Assembly (NCBI GenBank): GCA_037349105.1 | Contig: JAYJMM010000017.1 | Location: 186,001 to 250,000, forward strand | Length of the DNA: 64,000 nucleotides | Reading direction: 5' to 3' | DNA from: Limnomonas spitsbergensis | Lineage: Eukaryota > Chlorophyta > Chlorophyceae > Chlamydomonadales | Shown here: in pieces, positions 34,437 through 47,000 of the stretch | Layout of the letters: each line of letters opens with the position of its first letter | Numbering within the stretch: the first letter of the stretch is position 1 | Notes under the pieces: model-generated | What the model was told of the DNA's origin: nothing | The model's input: the letters and a program-made list of their open reading frames with translations, nothing else | Database searches by the model: none | Translations under genes and position numbers: made by a program

Positions 34437-34531
34437 TTTTAAGTTCCCTGTTGAGATGAGCACTGAGGGACAAGCCGTTAATTGCTGTCAGTTCTGGAAA
34501 AATCACACCCGAAAGTCGTATCACCGGCATA
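34437..34531 (-). pseudogene. truncated start of the divergent proline-rich gene (copy 2)
   Basis: From an ATG near 34531 the minus strand repeats MPVIRLSGVIFPELTAINGL, then departs from copy 1 at the duplication edge and stops shortly after. It lacks the SPPPP tract and all later exons. Confidence 0.6.
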
Positions 34532-34973
34532 GATTGATACCGGTATCGCTTGGCTTTTGCGAACCTCCAAAGCGAAGCACCTGGATATTATAAAGGGCCT
34601 CAAAGCGGACCCCCAGAGGCATCGAACGCAAAAATGAAACTAGCAGTGAGGGGTAATATATTTCCAGTTTTCAGCCCACTAACTTCGTGTGCGGCACATG
34701 CACGTCGGGTGTTTGGCATGCCCGCTTGGCACGTTTGACAAGCAAGGGCACCGCGTGCTTGACGTACAAAGAAATACACCGCGTTCTTGACGGAACAAAC
34801 GAATGCGCTGCGTATTTATCGTAGTAACAGCGTACCCTACGTGGGCTAACCGTCGGCGCAGAACCAGAGTTTGAGGGTGCGGAATAACCATACCAGTGGC
34901 CACGGGCGCTAAGGCGTTTCTTCTTAATCTTTCATCGGCATCGCAAGCCTTTCTTACGATGCCATGATTAGAA
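34532..34973. promoter_or_regulatory. duplicated promoter region, copy 2
   Basis: Near-identical to 7835-8277, including TATAAA at 34589-34594 and the in-frame TGA before the ATG. If copy 1 is transcribed from its equivalent, this one probably is too. Positional inference only. Confidence 0.3.
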
Positions 34974-35060
34974 ATGAGACCTAGACGTGCTCTTGTCGAG
35001 GGACCCACTAGACATACGGAGACGACGCAAGCCGAGCTTGCGTCGTCTCCGTATGTCTAG
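34974..35060 (+). pseudogene. copy 2 exon 1, disrupted start
   Basis: The ATG at 34974 corresponds to the copy 1 start. After eight shared codons the frame enters the inserted arm of a palindrome and reaches TAG at 35058-35060 after 28 codons. The signal anchor cannot be made from this ATG. Confidence 0.9.
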
Positions 35061-35066
35061 TGGGTC
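35002..35066. repeat. perfect 31-bp fold-back palindrome at the copy 2 start
   Basis: Bases 35002-35032 are the exact reverse complement of 35036-35066, with a three-base loop CGA. The right arm is native exon 1 sequence; the left arm replaces the bases coding for residues 9-15 in copy 1. At this point copy 1 has a small hairpin, AGCTCGG-AAG-CCGAGCT. Confidence 0.95.
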
Positions 35067-38000
35067 TGTGGCTGATCGCCCCGTGGTGGCAGACGATGAT
35101 GCAGGACCCCTATAACGGGGTGCTTACGGAAATTCCGACCCTCTTGACGTTTCTGCCGACAGACTACCACGGCGCACAGATCTCAGGCAAAGTCGGGCTG
35201 ATAGCTGACTGCCACAAAGATAAAACCTGCACAGTGACTTATCACATGCCACTTCTACAGCGTTCTCCAATCTGGTCCACTGATGTGGCCTACGAGCATG
35301 GCATCGCCTATGTGAAGACTCGCAACTCTCAGACGCCCAGACGATCAAACTTCGTTGACACCGTCAAGATCCCAAGCTCTGACGACAACAGTATAAAAGG
35401 ATTCAGGTAAGCCTGCCCCCTGAGGCCTGCGGTCATGGCCCATGCATAGAGGCCCAGGCATGGAGGCCCAGGCATGGAGGCCATGCAAAAATGCCATGAA
35501 GGCTGTCCATGCAAAGCATGCTCAGCAGGCATCCTTCACACATGAGTCTGCACCTCATGTGCCGCTCTGCCATGCCAGCATCCCAGCTCCCGCCCAGGTT
35601 GCAAGCATGCGCCGGGTAGCAAGCAAAGTTATGTTAAATAGGTGTGCTTGCCTGGTGTGTCATGCCACGCATGCCTTGGTAACCTGGTACCTAGTGCTAA
35701 CCTGGTCCCACGGGTAACTTCCTGAACCCAGGCCTCACTGTATCGAGCTGTATCATGCCGTATCGTGGCACTTTGGTAGTACAATCCGGCTGAACTTGTG
35801 CCGTATCGCTCCGTATCGTGGCACTTTGGCAGTACAATCCGGCTGAACCTGTGCCTTATCGAGCCGTATCATACCGTATCGTGCTACCGTGTCAGTCCAT
35901 GCCTCTCCTGGTGCTTATCTTGTACTCGCCTCTTGTGCTCTGCACGTGCAGCATCGAGGCATGGGTGCACATTGATGACAGCTTCATCAAGAGCTCCCAG
36001 CACACCCAGCCACCCTTGACCATCGTCTCCGCCGGCCCGATGAAGCTCGGCCTGCTGGACAAGGACATCCCTTTCTTAGGCGTGGAGCCCTCGGTGTTCG
36101 CCTCCACAGCCTCCTACTCAATCTCTGGAAACTCGCGTCTGGACTGCGCTGAAAACACTCTTGAACCCACGCTGCACCTTCAAGATATCGAGGAAGCCGC
36201 GAAAGGCTGCTCGTCCACTCCAGGTGGGTTGGGCTATGAGAGGGTGCCGTAACTCTTAACGCGCCCCCTGGAGGACGTAGCTTTCTTTCTTTCTTATCGA
36301 TTCGTTGCGCAAGTGTTGCCTGGACAAGTACCAATGTATCAAGTGCCCCCCCTCCCCCAAACACGCTCACCTGATGCACGGCCCTCATAAATGATCTTTG
36401 ATCCTCTTTTCCCTGCTAACCGCTCAACCCAAATCCCCCCCCTCCTTCCCCCCCCTAACACACAGGTTCTATGATCCACTTTCATGATCTATGATCCACT
36501 TTGCCCCCCTTACCACTGAACACCAAATATGCCCCCCCCCTCTCCCTGCCCCCCCACCACCACACAGGCTGCATGGCCTTCACAATGGATCTAAGATCCA
36601 CTTTTTGTCCCTAACCACTAAACCCCAAACACCCCCCCCCCTTACCCCTTTCCCCACACGCGCACAGGCTGCATGGCCTTCACGATGGATCTAAGATCCA
36701 CTTTTAATCCCTAACCACTAAACCCCAAACATCCCCCTTTCCCCCTTCCCCCTTTCCCCACACGCGTACAGGCTGCATGGCCTTCACGATGGATTAAAGA
36801 TCACTTTTGCCCCCAACCACTGAACCCCAAATATCCCCCCCCCCTTTCCCCTTTCCCCACACGCGCACAGGCTGCATGGCCTTCACGATGGATTAAAGAT
36901 CCACTTTTGCCCCCAACCACTGAACCCCAAATATCCCCCCCCCCCTTCCCCCTTTCCCCACACGTGCACAGGCTGCATGGCCTTCACGATGGATTTAAGA
37001 TCCACTTTGCCCCCATACCACTGAACCCCAAATATCCCCCCCCCCTTTCCCCTTTCCCCACACGCGCTCAGGCTGCATGGCCTTCACGATGGATCTAAGA
37101 TCTAAGGAGGTCTGGCTCTGCAGCTGGGTCCATAACATGCATCAGGAGGACAACTTTACATCCGGCACCTCCCTTTCCTGGAAGCCGTCCCAGGACTCGT
37201 ACGAGCGCTCCATCCCCACGAATGAATGGTGAGGGACATATGTTGAGGTGTGAACAAACGAACAAAGTATTGAGACTACCAAGTGGAAGTAAGCAAAGTG
37301 ATGGGGCCACCGGCTCCTGGTTTCTAGCGAGCGCTCCATCCCCACGAATGAATGGAAAAGGAAATATCTTGAGGTGTATACAAGCAAACAGAGTATTGAG
37401 ACTACTAGGTGCAAGCAAGCAAAGTGATGGGGCGACCTGCACCTGGGTCTTACGAGCACTTCATCCCTAGGAAGGAATGGTGAGGGAAGGGCTAGGAGGT
37501 AATGACAGGGAGTATGAGACTCTGAAATGTGGAAGCATGCTAAGTGATGGGGCCGACAAGTGCAAATAAAGGAATTTAAGGGACCCCCAGCACCTGGAGT
37601 AGGGTGTCAATGCGCTCCTCCCCACCAAGGAACGGTAGGAATTAAACTCCCAAGGTATAAGTATTAACAAAAACCAAGGAATGGTAGGAATTGAATCCCG
37701 TGCAACAGGACAGCACATGACCCAAGCAGCAAGCCAGACGCATCTCAGGCTATGCTCCTGTGCCCTCCCGGGTGGAACATTCGAGATACGGGATGTGCGA
37801 GGACGGGTCAAACGAGATGATGGGATTACGAGGAACTGTAAGGGGACGGACGAAAGGCTGGCAGTGCCAGGACGCGGTACAGAAGGTGATGGACCATACT
37901 GTATGAAGAAGGACAATGGGCTGGCGTTGCAAGGCCAGATGATGGGATGACCAGGTACTGTAAGGGGACGGACAAAAGGCTGGCGGTGCCAGGACGGGGT

Positions 38001-41000
38001 AAAACAGAATGCCGGGGCCACCAGGGGGAAGCGATCAATGTATGTGACTGACAGCCTCTGTCTGGCCCTTCGGAAAAAGGTTTATCGCAGGCAATAATTG
38101 GGGGCACCATGATTTTTTGTTTTTAATTTGCTGGTAATTTCCCGCTCCGTGCCTCTTCGTCCTGTGAAGAGTTGGAGGGTGTGTCTTTGCCCTTAACCCT
38201 AAACCCTTGACCCTGTTCCTTATTTGCGATATCTTTGGCTCCTCATCCCCATAAACTTGCAAACAACCTGACCTCATTTACACCTTAACCCTAAAACCCC
38301 TGATTCCCGAGATTTTTATAATTTTGCCCCTGCTTGTTTCCTCTTCCGCAGGCATCACATGGCTGGGACTGTGGACCTGGAACTCAACATCTCCAAACTC
38401 TACGTCGATGGCTTCCTCACGGATTCCTTCGAGACGAGACCGGAAATGATGGCCCATCTGCTTGACGGCCATGCCATGCTGGTGCAGTACGGGCACTACC
38501 ATGCAGATCAGAGCAAGAAGAGGTTCAGCGGCAAGGTACGTTGCGTCCCTTGTTCGAGACCATGGCAGTAAAATACAGAATGCTACGGCGCGATACGGCA
38601 CAGGTCCCGACGGATGGTACTGCCATGGTGCCACAATGCGGCACAATATGGCTCGATACGGCACAATATGGCTCGATACGACACAATATAGCTCGATATG
38701 GCACAATATAGCTCGATATGGCACAATATGGCTCGATACGGCACAATATGGCTCGATACGACACAATATAGCTCGATATGGCACAATATGGCTCGATACG
38801 GCACAATATAGCTCGATATGGCACAATATGGCTCAATACGGCACAATATGGCTCGATATGGCACAACATGACTCGATACGGCACAATATGGCTCGATACG
38901 GCACAGGTTCAGCCGGATTGTGCTTTCATGTTTGAGACGGGACTGGCATTGGTTTCGTTCATGAGCTGAAGTACAAGGATTACACTCCGGTTTTCACTCG
39001 TTGGGTTGCAGCATGCTGAGGAGCTACCTGCCCCCGGACCAGTGAGGGGACCGGAGTGTAATCCTGACAGGAGACGCCCCTTCCATCCCTCTATGCTCCC
39101 ATATACGCATCACACCAGCGAGGCTGGTCCATAGTCCATACACTGGTCGGGGTGCAGCATGCTGTGGAGCTACCTGCCCCCGAACCATTGAGGGGACTGG
39201 GTGCAGCATGCTCCAAAGGCTGCTCCCTCTCGACTTACAAATGAGATGCTCTGCAGGATTGTAAAACTCCACAACAAAATTCACTTCTACCTCCTCTGTG
39301 TGTCATGTGCACATTCCTGATTCTTCTCAAAGCAAATTTTAAGAAAGGACAAGAAAAGAGGCCATGCTCGTTAGGCTGCTCCCACTCCCTTCTCCTCTCT
39401 ATCACACACACCGTCCTCTTTTGCCGACGGACGGTGTATATATACCGTATACTTGTTTTTAATGCGTTAAAGAACAAAATAAATGCGGCCAAGCAAGCCG
39501 GAGGCACCCTTTGGGTGATCAAGTCGCATCCCCAAATCATGCTCTCTGGCATTGTTCATGGCCAGCTGATGAACTGACCCACAGGTCATGCTGCGTGGGA
39601 CTTTGCTCACCCCAAATCCACAGCAGCTAGACAGTAAGGTTTTTGGTAACCCTATAAACCCTCAACCCCTCGAAACCCTCAACCCCTATAAACCCTCATT
39701 CCCAGCCTCAAAATCCTGAACCGAATTGAACTGAACCTCAGGTTCTGCCGTTTCTCCTATCCCGGCGGATTGCAGGTCGGCAACGTGAGGGTCTGGACGA
39801 AGGCCCTGTCGCAAGTGGACGTGTTCCATCGGATGCAGCAGACGGAGCCCCCGGCCGACGAGTCCCTGGTCTACGCCTTGGTGTCCACCCTGCCGGACGG
39901 CAAGGCGTCCTCCAGCCCCATCTCTTTCCCACACCTCAACGCCCTCGAGCGCGCCTCGCCGTCCCCCGACGCTAACATCAGCGCGGGCTCGAACGCGCTG
40001 GTGGTTGTGCCGCTGGAGCTGCGGGATCTACCGCTGGTCGATCGGTTTCTGTCCGACTGGAGGATGATCAGCGAGGCTGGCGGATGCCGCGTCGTGTTTA
40101 CCCTGATCAATCGCCTGCCCGCTGACCAGGCGGAAGCGATCCTCCGCCAGCGGCCGTTCGCTGAGATCATCCAGCCAGACGACGACGGCAACAGCGGCGC
40201 CGGCGGCGGCAGCGGTGGCGGTACGTGGAACAGGGCATTGGCCGCCGGCTTGCAGCTTTCTCCGGCATATAGCTACGTTCTGGTCACGTCTGTGACTGTG
40301 CGGCCGATGGCGCAGGCGCTGGTGGCGCTCGTCGAATCGCTCGCATCTCTGCCGGCCGCAGGCGCCGCGCACGCCGTGGTCCTCAACCCTAGCGGAACCA
40401 TAAAGCACCTCGGGTATGCGCTTCAGCGGACTTATATCGGCAGCATGGACAGGGAGCAGGCGGCGCCGACCGCGCTCTTTGAGGGCTACCCGGTGCACTA
40501 CGAGCCCGCCAAGCAGGTCTTGGGCGTGCCAGGCGCCGCGTGCCTGGCGTACATGATCAGGTATGACTCTAGGTATGGCTCAGGTATGACTCTAGGTATA
40601 AATGAGCTTAAAACTATTATCGGTGCGGTATTATGAAATATTTATACAATTTTAAACTGATTAGGGGGCTCAGATTGGCTGCAGTTGAAATAGCAATTCG
40701 AAATGACAAATTGGAAGTAAGAGGAAGTTCAAGCTCATCAGTAGGAGGGGAAAACTTTTCCCACCGAAGTCTTTTACAAACTTAGCTCCTTGACACCCCA
40801 TATAGGGGTTTAGGGTTCCTATCGAGCATTCCCATGTTTAGCCCCAAATCCTTCAGATGTGTACGTTAAAAACGATGCCCAAACCTTGTTCATTTTATTT
40901 GCCTCTTCTCTGAATGTCAAGTTAAGGCCTGGCATACCTTATCAGGGCCGACCGGCTCAAGCACGTTGGCCGTGCATTGGAGCTGGAGCTAGGCCCGCTG

Positions 41001-44000
41001 ACCACCTGCATGGCGATGTCCCTGGAGCTGAACGCTTCCGGCTTTGGATCCGTCACTAGCCAGAAGAGCGTCTTCTTTGAAACACAGGTGTGGGTGCAGG
41101 GTTAAGGGGCTAGGGGTTTAGGTTAAGGTTATAGGTTGTTTTCAGGGTACAGAGTTAAGGATATAGGGGTCAGGGTTTAGGGGCAGGAATCTGCGGGGTC
41201 CTGCAAGTGGGTAGGGGGCGTCTTGGAGGATGGCTCTGCGGGGGTCTTGGTGTCTTGGGGTCTTGGGGTCTTTGCGGGGGTCTTGGGGTCTTGGGGTCTT
41301 GGCGTCTTGGGGTCATGGGGTCTTGGCGTCTTGGGGTCATGGGGTCTTGGGGTCTTGGCGGGTATCTTGGCGGAGGTCTTGGGGGTCTTGGTCGATGGCT
41401 CTGCGGGGAAGATAAGAGGCGGCGTTGCTCTAGATTGTGCCGTGTGTTCAGAAATGTTAACTGGATATTGATTTTCAACGTGGAAATAAGGGCCGTTGCG
41501 CACCCCTTTTCTTGCGCCCTCCCAAGCATGAAGCCTAATCGCCCCGCACATAGGCAAATTGGGGGGGTAAAGGAGGTACTCCCCCTCAGCCCAGTGCTGG
41601 CTGCCCAGCCTCAGCCCTCAGCCTCATCCCAGGGGGGAGGAGGAATACTCCCCTTCAGCCCAGTGCTGACTGCCCAGGAGCCCCCTGATGATGCTCTGAT
41701 GCCCTTGCAAGAAACACTTCAGCCTTACCTTTCCGCTTACCGCTCAATCGGGATGGGGGGGGGCCTTTAGACACAGGCCCAATCAGCTTGACTGACTGAA
41801 CATGGGGCCTTGGGCTGGAGGCTGGGAGGTAGCTGACATGCAAATAAATTGTACCTTAAATGTAGCTGAAATGTAGCCGAAATGCAACTAGAACGTAGCC
41901 GAAATGCAACTGGAATGTAGCTGAAAGGCAGCTGACCTGAAGCCGCGCCACACAATTACAATCTGTGCTTTCCAGATCAGCTCCAAAGGCCCCCATGTGC
42001 CAAACCCTAAACCCTAGACCATCCACCCTTCACTCTTACCCTCCAAGGGCCTTCACCCTTATTCCTGAATTCTTATGCCTTGACCCAAAATCTTCAACGC
42101 CACATTCCACACCCTAATTTCTGAATCCTGATTCCTTCACCCTGTCGTCTGAACCCTACATCTTCAACCCTTATGCGGTTAAGCCTAACCACTCATGCCT
42201 GAACCCTACACCTGTTCAAACCCAAATCTCAGGTCAGCCCCAAGGTCCTGGACATGCCTGAGGTCCAGCCCCCGGCGGCCTTCTTCGAGGCGTGGGGCAA
42301 GCAGATGGAGTCGATGCAGTCCCGGCAGATGCAGGCCACAGCGTCGACCACGTGGGTGATGCAGTGCGGGGGCTCCATGGGCAACGAGGCGTTCAACCTC
42401 GTGGCGGGCGTGGAGGGCCGGGTGCCGCTGAGGGCCCAGATCCAGCGTGGCTTCTCCTGGTGCGAGCATAACGATGTGCTGAGCGGGGCGCCGGAGGCGT
42501 TCGTCTCGCGCATTGAGCGCCTGAGGCACCTGTCCGTCTACCTGCCATCGGATATCATGATCTACCACAGGTGAAGGGTTGGCGTGTGGGTGCGCGGGTG
42601 CGCGATGGGGACCAAACCTTGACCTGCCTTGGCCATAGGCCCGCGGCTGAAGCAGGGGTCAAAATGGATTGACCTGAGCCATAGCCCGTAGGCCCATCTT
42701 CATTTTATTATGCCCCAGGCCATCTTCAGGAGGCCGCTGGGCGGCCACCACTGAGCCAATGGGGATACACCTTTATTGGCCACAGCCTGCGGCCCGAGCA
42801 GCAGGCCTTGATGCGCCGGGCCCCCATGGTGGCAGGTCAATACGTAGCTGAATTTTAGCTGATGTGCAGTTGACATTTAGCTGAATTTAGCTGAGAGATT
42901 CTTAGTGCAACTGGCCTTGGCTGCCATATGCATGTGGCCCAAGATGGAGGCATTGTTGCAACGAGTCCTCTCTGCCATAAACCGTGATAAACCTGAGCTA
43001 CAGCTGCAGCACAGTCAAATAGAAATGAATTTCCACCCTATATAAACAGTGATTTGCCCCCTGAAATAAACCTGTGATTTCCATTAGAAATTAAACAGTG
43101 ATTTCCACCCTGGAATAACCAGTGATTTTTAACCTGCCCTGCTCTCAGAGACTACCGCCAAATCGGCCAGTGGGCGTGGCCGCCCGGGAACACCAGCAGC
43201 TACTTGATAGGGCGCTACATGAACGAGCTGGACCGCATCCACGTGCAGTGGGTGGAGCAAATCAAACATCAGTTGCAGGAGGTCTGGGTGCCCAGCAAGT
43301 GGTTTGGCATGCAGCTGGCCCTGCAGGTGAGACTGGGGATCTAGATCTGGTTGATACTAGGGATCTAGATCTGTACCGCATCCACGTGCAGTGGGTGGAG
43401 CAAATCAAACATCAGTTGCAGGAGGTCTGGGTGCCCAACAAAGGGGTTGGCATGCAACTAGCCCTGCAGGTGAGACTGGGGATCTATATATGGATGAGAC
43501 TAGGGATCTAGATCTATACCGCATCCACGTGCAGTGGGTGGAGCAAATCTGGGATCAGCTGCAGGAGGTCTGGGTGCCCAACAAAGGGGTTGGCATGCAA
43601 CTGGCCCTGCAGGTGAGACTGGGGATCTAGATCTGGGTGAGATTTGTGATCTACATGGATCATGTTCATGTGCAGTGGATGGAGCAGGTCCGGGATCAGC
43701 CGATCCTGCAGGTTTGGGTGCCCAGCAAGTGGTTTGGCATTCAGCTGGCCCTGAAGGCGTGGGGGCCTAGCAATCCAGCACATAGCTTGGCTTCCAATTA
43801 TGCAACTGGCCCCACAGTTAAGACTAGGAATGTAGATCTGGATGAGATTGGGGAATAGGATCTGGATCGCATCCACATGCAGTGGGTGGAGCAGATCGGG
43901 GAGCAGCTGCAGGAGGTCTTGGTGCCCAGCAAGTGGTTTGGAATTCAGCTGGCCCTGCAGGTGAGACTGGGGATCTAGATATGGTTGATACTAGGGATCT

Positions 44001-47000
44001 AGATCTGGATTGCATCCACGTGCCATTGGTGGAGCAGATCGGGTATCAGCTGCAGGAGGTCTGGGTGCCCACAAGTGGCTTGTTGTGCAACTGAACTTAC
44101 GGTTGAGACGAGATCTGGATATGGAGGAGACTCTAGATCTAGATCTGGATGACCTTGGAAGCTGTGTGCAGACAGGCTTAAAAGCTGGATCTGGATCTGG
44201 ATATAGATATGGATATGGATGAGGCTAGGTAAATGGATAGGCTTGAGAGTCGAGGCGTGGATCTGGATGAGATTGGAGACCTGGATCTGGATCTGGATCT
44301 GAATGAGCTTGGGATTTGGACCTGCACATGACTTGAGACCTGGATCTGGATAGGACTGGCACCTGGATCTGGATCCAGGCTCGGGACCTCTGGATCTGTA
44401 GTTTGATGGACTCGGGGTTGTTGAGCAGGTTTGCCAAGGTCAGCGTGATATAAACTAAATGATGAGCATGCTAAGTAAAGTAAGGCGGCCAGGGTCACCC
44501 GATTGGTCCTGCCCCCCCCCCCCCCCCCACTGCTGGCAGGGCGTGCCCGATGAAAATATTGTCGTGATCCCAGAGTCAATTGATACCTCGCTGTTCGACC
44601 CAAGCCTTTGGCAACCAATCCCACTTGTCCATAAAAGGTAGGAGCGGGGAGCAGATAGGCACGCACTAGATTCTGGCATTGTTTCATTTGCCCCATCGCC
44701 AACCGGTGTCACCATTGGGCATAGTTTCTTCCTCGGTGGCTCAGCAACATGTCAGCGGCATATCAGCTCCTTCATGGCCTCCAGCTGGAGGCACCATGCC
44801 CGGCCCATAGTAGTAATTGGGCCGGTGTCTTGGTTTGTCAAGGTGTTTGGCCAATCAGGCCTTAGAATTCGGTGGTGGTGGCTGCCATTGTGGTTGGGCC
44901 GCCAAAATAATTGGGCCTATGCGTTTAGGTCAATATTATTTTCTCAATCAGGCCTTGGATAGCTGTGTGGGGGGCTGACAAAGGTACAATCCTAGCTGCA
45001 AAAGCTTTGCAGGGCATGCGCCCGACCATGGCTTGGTTTTGTTTAATGCTTACATGGTAACGGTGGCTACGGCCACAAGCTGCACTATATAGTTATCCTC
45101 CACGCCATTGTAGGGCGTAGCTTTCTTTCTTTCTATCTCTCACAGGTCCGCCTGTAGAAGACCGCTGGTCCGCCACCACTGTAGCTGAATTGTATCTGAA
45201 TTGTAGCTGATGTTTGCCACCATGATGTAGCTGAATAGTAGCTGATGTTTGCCACCATGATGTAGCTCAATTGTAGCTGATGCTGGCCACCATGATGTAG
45301 CTAAATTGTAGCTTATGCTGGCCACCATGATGCAGCTGGATTGCAGCTGACGCTTGCTACCAAGATGTAGCTGAATTGCAGCCAAAACACGCTGCCGTGA
45401 TGTAGCTGAATTGTCGCTGGAGCACGCCTCAGTTTACCTTCGCATGCTGCCATGTCTGATGACTCCAAAAAAAGCATCTACATAACATTTGCCACCCTCC
45501 GCTGACTAACATTTGCTGCCCTCCGCTGACTAACATTTGCTGCCCTTCGCTGACTAACATTTGCTGCCCTCCGCTGACTAACATTTGCCACCCTCCGCTG
45601 ACTAACATTTGCCACCCTCCGCTGACTAACATTTGCTGCCCTAGTGCTACGGCCGCACGGCTGGGTGGCTTCCTTAGTCCACGCCTTAGGGCGTATCATG
45701 TATCAATTATATTATTTATCTGCTGCCCTCCGCTGATTTGCAGAAACTACACATTCCTGTCAGTCTTCAAGCTAGAAGACCGCAAAGGCTGGCGCGAGCT
45801 GCTCAAGGCGTATGCTACGGTACATATTCGTGTTTAATTTCGTACTTTACTGTATTTCCTGCATGAGTGTATTGCCTGGAAGAGTGTATTGCCTGGAAGA
45901 GTGTATTGCCTGGAAGAGTGTATTGCCTGGAAGAGTGTATTGCCTGCAAGAGTGTATTGCCTGCAAGAGTGTATTGCCTGGAAGAGTGTATTGCCTGGAA
46001 GAGTGTATTGCCTGGAAGAGTGTATTGCCTGGAAGAGTGTATTGCCTGCAAGAGTGTATTGCCTGGAAGAGTGTATTGCCTGGAAGAGTGTATTGCCTGG
46101 AAGAGTGTATTGCCTGGAAGAGTGTATTGCCTGGAAGATTGTATTGCCTGGAAGAGAGTTTTGCCTGCGGTGTTTGTATTGCCGAAGTGAGTGTATTGCC
46201 AAAATGAGAGTATGGTCTGAGTGAGTGTATCGCCCTCAGCGTTTGTTTGAGGTCACACCAGGCCACCTTCCCTCCTTTTGCTTGGACTTCACAAAGTATG
46301 AGGCTGGCCGCCCAACCCTAGAAAACCTGAAACGCAAACACACAAAAAAACAGCCCGGGTGCGCTTGTGACCCTTGTGACAACTGGGAAAAGGCGAGCAG
46401 GAATAGGGAAAGCATACAACCACCTAAGGAACGCCATACTCCTGCCGTAAGGGGTCGTACTGCTGCCTTGGGGGGCCGTAGTGCCGCCGTGGGGGGCCGT
46501 ACTGCTGCCGTATGGGGCTGTACTACCGCCGTGGGGGGCCGTACTGCCGCCGTGGGGGGGGTGTACTGCCACCGTACGGCCCCCCACTGAGCCAACGGGG
46601 ACAAAACCTTGATTGGTGCACAGCCGGTGGCCATCACAGCAGGCAACTTGCTGCACCAGGCCCTCCGGCCGTAAGCCATATTGTAGCTGAAGTACCCTTA
46701 AGTCAATAGTATGCACTTTGCTGCACCAGGCCCTGTGGCCGTAGCTGAAGCGTAGCTGAATTGTAGCAGAATTGTACGTGAAGTGTACCTGAAGTGTAGC
46801 TGAAGTATACCTGAATTATAGCTGAAGTGCAGCTGAAATACCCTTTAGTAAACGTCGGGCCTCTGCCACCATTAAGGGAGCGCCCGGGGACCTTGGCTGT
46901 CCAGGTCCCCTGACCTCATCTGTCCAGACTAAGTTGTCCTCATCCCTTGAACCCACCAGTCCACGCTGTCTACTTCCCTTGAACCCGCCAGTCCACCTGT

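Noticed and set aside
33950..34463. Transposon gene at the copy junction
   Set aside because: Only short minus-strand frames with no recognisable transposase or reverse transcriptase motif and no clear terminal repeats.
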